From NCBI RefSeq assembly GCF_000499845.2, contig NC_023749.2:21928273-21992272 (forward strand): 64,000 bases of DNA, written 5' to 3'. Position numbers and translations under genes: made by a program. Shown piece after piece: positions 59,163 to 64,000 of the stretch (the first letter of the stretch is position 1; every line of letters starts with the position of its first letter). The notes under the pieces are model-generated. The model did not search any database, was not told the origin of the DNA, and saw only the letters and a program-made list of their open reading frames with translations. The stretch is from Phaseolus vulgaris (Eukaryota > Streptophyta > Magnoliopsida > Fabales > Fabaceae).

Positions 59163-59948
59163 TTGCTAGTCATCGGGCAAGTTACAGGGGAGTTCCAGGC
59201 GAAAGATTCCCAGATGGCAGCTTACCTGGGATACATACAGCTCCTGAAGACGTCCTTCACCGAGTTTGAACTAGTTCATGTGCCGAGGGAGCAAAATGCC
59301 AGAGCAGACCTGCTTGCCAAGCTGGCCAGCTCAGGCAAGGGGGGAAAACACAGGACCGTCATTCAAGAGACCTTGAAGGTACCGCGAGCGTTCGTGTCAG
59401 ACAACCAGGTACTTCAAGTGTACAAATCGATGGAGCGTCTGACGATCGGTCATCGTTCACTGACTCAAGAGACGTTGAAAGCGCCGAGGGTTAGAGCGCG
59501 ACCGGCAAAGACCGATGAGGCGATGGAAGTCTGCGCTGTTAGGGAGCCCGACACGTGGATAACACCATACCAGTTGTACTTAGAAGATGGTGCACTTCCA
59601 CTTGACCCGACAAAGGCAAAAAGAATAAAGAGGAGCTCGAGTAAGTTTACTTTGATTGATGGGAACCTGTTTAGATTTGGGTTTTCTCATCTTGTGCAGA
59701 TCTGCGTGTATGGCGAGCAATGCACTAGACTTGTGTCAGAGCTACATGAGGGGGTATGTGGAAGTCATGTAGGTGGTCGCGCTTTGGAAAGTAGGATCCT
59801 CCGTGCGGGGTACTACTGGCCAACGCTGAAGGAAGACTGCGTGAGGTATGCTCAGCGTTGCAAACAGTGTCAACTTCACGCAGACTGGCATAAGGCACCT
59901 CCCGAGGAGTTGAAGTCCATCCATAGCCCGTGGCAATTTCACACATGA
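59163..59948 (+). pseudogene. J RNase H end and integrase N terminus
   Basis: 261 aa. NARADLL of the second RNase H, then the integrase finger (HEGVCGSH, CKQC). It stops at TGA 59946, where the other copies have TGG, four residues before the first catalytic Asp. Confidence 0.8.
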
Positions 59949-60557
59949 GGAATCGACATCCTAGGACCTTTTCCCCTGGCGATAAGGCAGATGAAGTTCC
60001 TCATCGTGGCCATCGAGTATTTCACCAAGTGGGTGGAGGCAGAACCAGTCGCGCACATCACCGCACAAAAAGTCGAGCACTTTGTCTGGAAGAACATTGT
60101 CTGTCGTTTCGGAGTACCCAAGAGGCTGGTCTCCGACAATGGCACCCAGTTCACAAGTCATCAACTAAGGAAGATGTGCGAGGAGTTAAAGATACAGCAG
60201 GTTTTCGCCTCAGTGGAACACCCACAAACCAATGGGCAGGTTGAGTCAGCCAACCAAGTACTGCTCAGGGGGCTGAAGCGAAGACTAGAGAAAGCTAAAG
60301 GAAACTGGGCAGAGGAGGTCCCCAGAATCGTATGGTCCTACCATACCACTCCACAGTCCAGCACCCATGAGATACCCTTTAGCCTTGTCTACGGGACAGA
60401 TGCCATGATTCCCGTGGAGATACAAGAGAGCTCCCTCAGGTTTTTGAATTTCATTGCCGAAGAATCCAACGAAGAACGAAAGGTGAATCTCGACCTACTG
60501 GACGAAGTGCGAGAAGAAGCCAGAGTTAGCGCTGAAGCCGTCAAGAGAAGAGTATAA
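59949..60557 (+). pseudogene. J integrase core
   Basis: The frame continues after the TGA; the first Met is at 59991. It includes GIDILGPFP, SDNGTQF and NGQVESAN with the normal DD35E spacing. It ends at TAA 60555 where other copies have a Glu codon. Confidence 0.8.
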
Positions 60558-60782
60558 CGGAGGCACAACTCCAAGGTGAGGCTCAGGCGTTTCCAGGAAG
60601 GTGATCTGGTGATGAGAAAGGCGCATCAGAATGAGATGGAAAACAAGTTGTCTCCAAAGTTAACAGGTCCATACAGAGTGGTTGAGGCATTGAAGAATGG
60701 AGCTTATCGGCTGGAAACTCTGGAGGGAGGAGCAATCCCCAGAACGTGGAACGCCACCCACTTGAAATTTTATTTCAGTTAA
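60558..60782 (+). pseudogene. J integrase C terminus
   Basis: Same frame after the TAA. GDLVMRKAH, ENKLSPK, GPYRVVEA and TWNATHLKFYFS, then the natural stop. Confidence 0.75.
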
Positions 60783-60850
60783 GTTGTAAAGTAGTTGCGT
60801 TCTCACGCTAAAGACACACTCAGTGTAAATACTGAAAACAGTTGAACAGA

Positions 60851-60906
60851 TAAGGGGGAACTCTTTTCCCTAAGGAGGGTTTTTGACGAGGCCACCCAAT
60901 GAAAAG
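60851..60906 (+). other. Conserved post-pol block, J
   Basis: TAAGGGGGAACTC, T-run, CCCTAAGGAGGG, T-run, GACGAGGCCACCC, AATGAAAAG. The poly(A)-like AATAAA is changed here. Confidence 0.55.
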
Positions 60907-61758
60907 ATTATCAGCATATCAAGTGTGCGAGAGTTTTCAAGTTAAAATCCTCCTCGCCCCAGGTGTGAGTGCAGGAGATCGGTTAGGCCTTATTCGCCCT
61001 AGGCGCGAGTATGGGCGTTAATCTAAGTCCTCCTCACCCCAGGCGTGAGTGCAGGCGACTAGGGTTTGAAAAGCCAGGGGTGCTAGTAAGACCAAGAGAG
61101 GGAAAGGAAGGATTTCGACAAACGTCCTTACCCACTTGGCATATACCAATGTTGGCCCAGTAAAGCTCTTAGTCTAAACCCTTCTCACCCCAGGAGTGAG
61201 GCAGGGAAAGAACGACCCGATCCGCCCAAGGTTGATGACCTTGGGGAAGGTAAGAGGGGCTATCGAGAAACACTCTTCTTCCCCCAAAACAAGGCATCAC
61301 CTCCGACGATTGATGTCAAAGTCCTCTATGCACTTAGCGCTAGAGCGACAAAGAAGCAAGGTGAAGACCGAAGAACGATGACTGATGAGTTGTTGGTGGA
61401 TATGCTAGTGGGTAGTGCCTTGTCGGAGGAAGCTTTTCCAAACAAGTTCTTACACAACAAGCCGAAGCAGACAGACTATGCCTAGTCAGTCATCTAGTAC
61501 GAAGCTGTGCATAAGAACTGTTAAAGACAAAGCTAAGGGAGTTGTTAGTCGTGATCAAGGTAGAGGCCAAGATCAAAGAGTACAGATCGCGCTAAGCCTA
61601 AGCTAGTTAACAGTTAGTTGTGTGCAAAAAGAAAGATGAAGCTTAAGAAGATACGAGAGAAGAAACATATAGCTAAAGCAAGTATATATTCACACCAAGG
61701 TCTATACAAGTTTCAAGTACAAGAATTGTGCAGAAACATGAAATTACAAGAAGAAAAC
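60907..61758. other. Spacer between pol and antisense gene, J
   Basis: About 850 bp. Three or four loose repeats of CCTCCTCGCCCCAGG and GTGAGTGCAGG are between 60950 and 61210. The rest is A/G-rich without a recognisable gene. Confidence 0.5.
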
Positions 61759-63143
61759 TCAAGAAGGAGGAATGAGCTTGCCATCTACCACTTCGTGGTA
61801 GATGCTGAACTGCGTAAGGTCCAAATCTGGAAGAACGCAACGAATCTGCTCGAATGCCAGCTCGAACCCATCAGCAAGGGCGTCAACACCCACGTTCATA
61901 AGTTCGGCGTTCTCAGCTTCGAGCTCTTGCTTTGAAGTCTCCAAGGCGTTCTTCTCAGTGGTGAGGGAAGCAATGGAAAAGGCAGCTTCTTCCAAATTGC
62001 CCTTTGCTTCGGCAAGCTCGACCTTCACTGCAGAAAGCTCGCTCACTGCCTTCTCAAGTTTCTTCCCCCCATCAATGGCCTCCTCCTTGGTAGACTTGAG
62101 ATCCCCCGCTAGTTGTGAGTTCAGTTGGCGTAGGGAGGAAGTCTCAGCCTCCATGTTGATTACCTTGCTCCTCAGCTCCACCACTTCGCTGTCCAGAGTA
62201 TTGACAGCTTGCCCCATCAAGATCTCAGTCTTGATGGTCTCCTGGACCTGCAATAGGTACTCTTTCTTGGATTTTTCCACCATATCCCTCATCAGGGCTA
62301 CGGACCCTTGGGCAGCCTCAAAGTCACTCTGCAGTGATTCCTTGTCGTGCTCAAGCTCCTTGACCCTCTTCTCCAGGACCAGTTGCTTGCGGTGCTGGGT
62401 GGAAAACTCTAGGGAAAGCACTATCTGCTTGGCCAAGTGCATGTCCACCTCTTGCCCACTCCATTCGAGAAGCTCCCGGCTGCGTATGAAATGTCGAACC
62501 AAGGCAATGACACGACTGAAGTTTTCATTGCTAGCACCAGAGCTGCTTGGCTGCGAGCTGGCCTCACCACCTTCAGCAGTAGCAGCAGAGGTTGGCGGTG
62601 GTGGTGATGCAAGAAGTCTTGGGAAACCCCCCGAGTGGGCAGAATCACTCCCAGCAGGTGGAGTGGGTTGACCAATAGCTTGGCCCGCTGGGGGTGGGGG
62701 TGGAAGTGATGCTGGAGACGGAAGTTGGAGCGTTGGAGATGGTAGGCGTTGAGGGGAGGGGGAGGAAGTTGGTGCTGGGGCAGGTTGAGTAGGAGGAGGT
62801 GGGGGTGAACCCTCCTCGATCTGCACCACTTCGATTTCCCCAGGCCTAAGGGATGAAGCCCCCCCAACCTCTTGGTGTTTCCTATTGCGATGTATAAGAG
62901 GAGAGCCAGAACTCTCCTCCTCGGTTGAGGGGGTAGGAGCAGCAGTGGCCGCAACAGTTGCGGGAAAGGCCTTTACTAGACTTCTTCTCTTCTTCTCTGG
63001 CGCGGGGCCTTCAGCTGGCGCGACCGAGAGAGGTGGAGCCGCGATGGGCTCGGTGGTAGAGGAAGAAGAACCAGTCCCCTTGGCACCCCTGGTCCGGGCA
63101 AGCTCCAATAGTGCCCTCCTCCTATCTTTCCCTGAAGTCATGT
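61759..63143 (-). CDS. Antisense extra ORF of J, second coding exon
   Basis: About 460 codons without a break. It begins after the acceptor GATGTAG (63145-63144); the first Met is 63141 (MTSGKDRRRALLELARTRG), aligned with MLGQGKLAELRALART of B. Then comes a Pro/Ser-rich stretch (about residues 30-200), a helical segment and a long coiled coil (about 230-430). The end reads LPDLDLTQFS and the tail EVVDGKLIPPS, as in the other copies. This is the only undamaged second exon in the window. Function unknown; a structural or RNA-binding role is a guess. Confidence 0.75.
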
Positions 63144-63260
63144 CTACATCAAGGGTAAAAAGAAGAGTTAGATGGCATAATTATGCAAGTGGACAAAATG
63201 TTATGCAAGTATGCATGAGAGTGTGCAAGTATTCTAAGAGGTGCAAGAAGAAGAGCCTAC
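63144..63260 (-). other. Coding intron of the J antisense gene
   Basis: 117 bp: donor ACATAG|GTAGGC at 63261/63260, acceptor GATGTAG at 63144, phase 1 as in A1, A2 and B. Confidence 0.65.
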
Positions 63261-64000
63261 CTATGTACTTTTTCAGAGACACCACATCAAACTCGTGTTT
63301 GATGAGAAAGACCGAGTTATATTTTGCCCCTAGGAGCAACCTACACAGCTCGCGTTCGTAGGGAGCCATGGCTTCAAGGCCCGGGGCTTCTTAAACTCGA
63401 CTCCAGGAACCCAATAAAGGGGAAACCCCTCGAGCAGCGTTGGGCTTTGCTGGGTAGCAAATATCATGTAGAACCTGCTCTTCCAATCTTTAAACGATTG
63501 CTGGTACAGGCCCAAGATCAGTCGTCCAGCAACTCCATTCAGGCTGACCCAGGACCGATTCCCAGGGTTCTTCGCCTCGAAGAAATGTAGGAAGATGTCT
63601 ACAGAGGCGTTATGCCCAAAGTAGTTGCAGAGGATCTCGAATGCCCGTATGAAAGCCCAGGCATTCGGATGGAGTTGGCAAGGGGCGACGTTCGACTCCA
63701 TCATCAGCTCCTTCTCAAAGAAGGTGAAGGGCAAGCGCAGCTTCAACCTTTTGAAGATGGCGGAGTATATGAAGGTGAAGGGCACCCCATTGGTGGCCCT
63801 ATCGTCCGCGCAGATTGGCATCCCTCGAGGAGGAATGCGTATACGAACGTTGAAATCATTCTCCTTGTCGATGGCGCAGGAGGACTCATCAGGGTTGTTG
63901 CTCAGAAGGGTTTTGAGGTGGCCTTTCGGTAGTTGAGTGGAAGTTTCGGCCAGCAATGCCAGGGGAGCCCAGTCATAGACCCTGGCGTTGTCCTGATAGG
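63261..64000 (-). pseudogene. Antisense extra ORF of J, first coding exon (partial, frameshift)
   Basis: It is open from the window edge: DWAPLALLAETS corresponds to the YPWA start region. The PF04195-like domain has ADDRATNGVPFTFIY, HPNAWAF, SVDIFLHFFEAK, SWVSLNGVAGR, FKDWKSRF and LEGFPLYW. Near 63370 one base is lost or gained; the last 36 codons (MAPYERELCRLLLGAKYN...KKYIG) are in another frame up to the donor. The ATG is beyond the edge. Confidence 0.75.

Larger units (their letters stand above)
59129..64000 (+). mobile_element. Element J, Tat retrotransposon (5' part lost, runs off the right edge)
   Basis: It begins inside the second RNase H next to LTR-I, then integrase, post-pol block, spacer and antisense gene. 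Diverged from B and type A; its antisense gene defines a further subtype. Confidence 0.75.

Noticed and set aside
1..64000. Host genes, tRNA or rRNA genes
   Set aside because: No exon pattern, tRNA fold or rRNA signature found beyond the transposable elements.

Overview
The window is plant nuclear repeat DNA. I see no host gene, tRNA, rRNA or CRISPR array. Almost all of it is LTR retrotransposon sequence of the Ty3/gypsy Tat type: gag with a CHHC zinc knuckle, protease, reverse transcriptase, two RNase H domains, a DD35E integrase, and an antisense extra ORF between pol and the 3' LTR. There is also one CACTA transposon end. A legume is my best guess for the host, from general familiarity with similar repeats; that is inference only.

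Layout. 1-2110 is the tail of a Tat element of LTR type C, with an antisense ORF exon that runs off the left edge. 2186-5196 is the antisense gene of a type A element, followed by LTR-A1 (5197-11687). LTR-A1 is split by N1 (5674-10929), a complete, very young non-autonomous element with a GATAC target duplication. N2 (11688-14869), a 5'-truncated relative of N1, joins LTR-A1 directly to the gag-pol of a type A element (14870-19953). Its tail is again type C (20437-21660), then N3 (21950-39056), then the type A antisense gene (39075-41361) and LTR-A2 (42052-43227). N3 is split by a complete 11,956-bp Tat element, B (23494-35449), with an AGGAT duplication. 43231-49397 is a jumble: a minus-strand Tat fragment (D), a plus-strand gag/protease fragment (G), a scrap of RT and AT-rich LTR-like DNA. 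49398-50517 is a CACTA terminus with 28-bp subterminal repeats. 50518-58185 is a Tat element close to B (E6), cut off after pol and joined to an inverted LTR (58336-59128). 59129-64000 is a further Tat element (J) with pol remnants and an antisense gene that runs off the right edge.

How the parts work. Tat elements supply gag, protease, RT/RNase H and integrase from the plus strand. The antisense gene is read from the opposite strand and has a recognisable spliced structure: a 5'UTR intron in two copies, and a coding intron in the same phase in four. N elements encode only a gag-like N terminus fused to a degenerate integrase, so they must be mobilised in trans. Most pol copies carry stop codons or frameshifts.

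Most notable signals: a two-stem hairpin in the U3 of LTR types A and C, found eight times with compensatory changes in both stems; the conserved spliced antisense gene; a conserved block just after pol in four elements; and the gag-integrase fusion of the N family.
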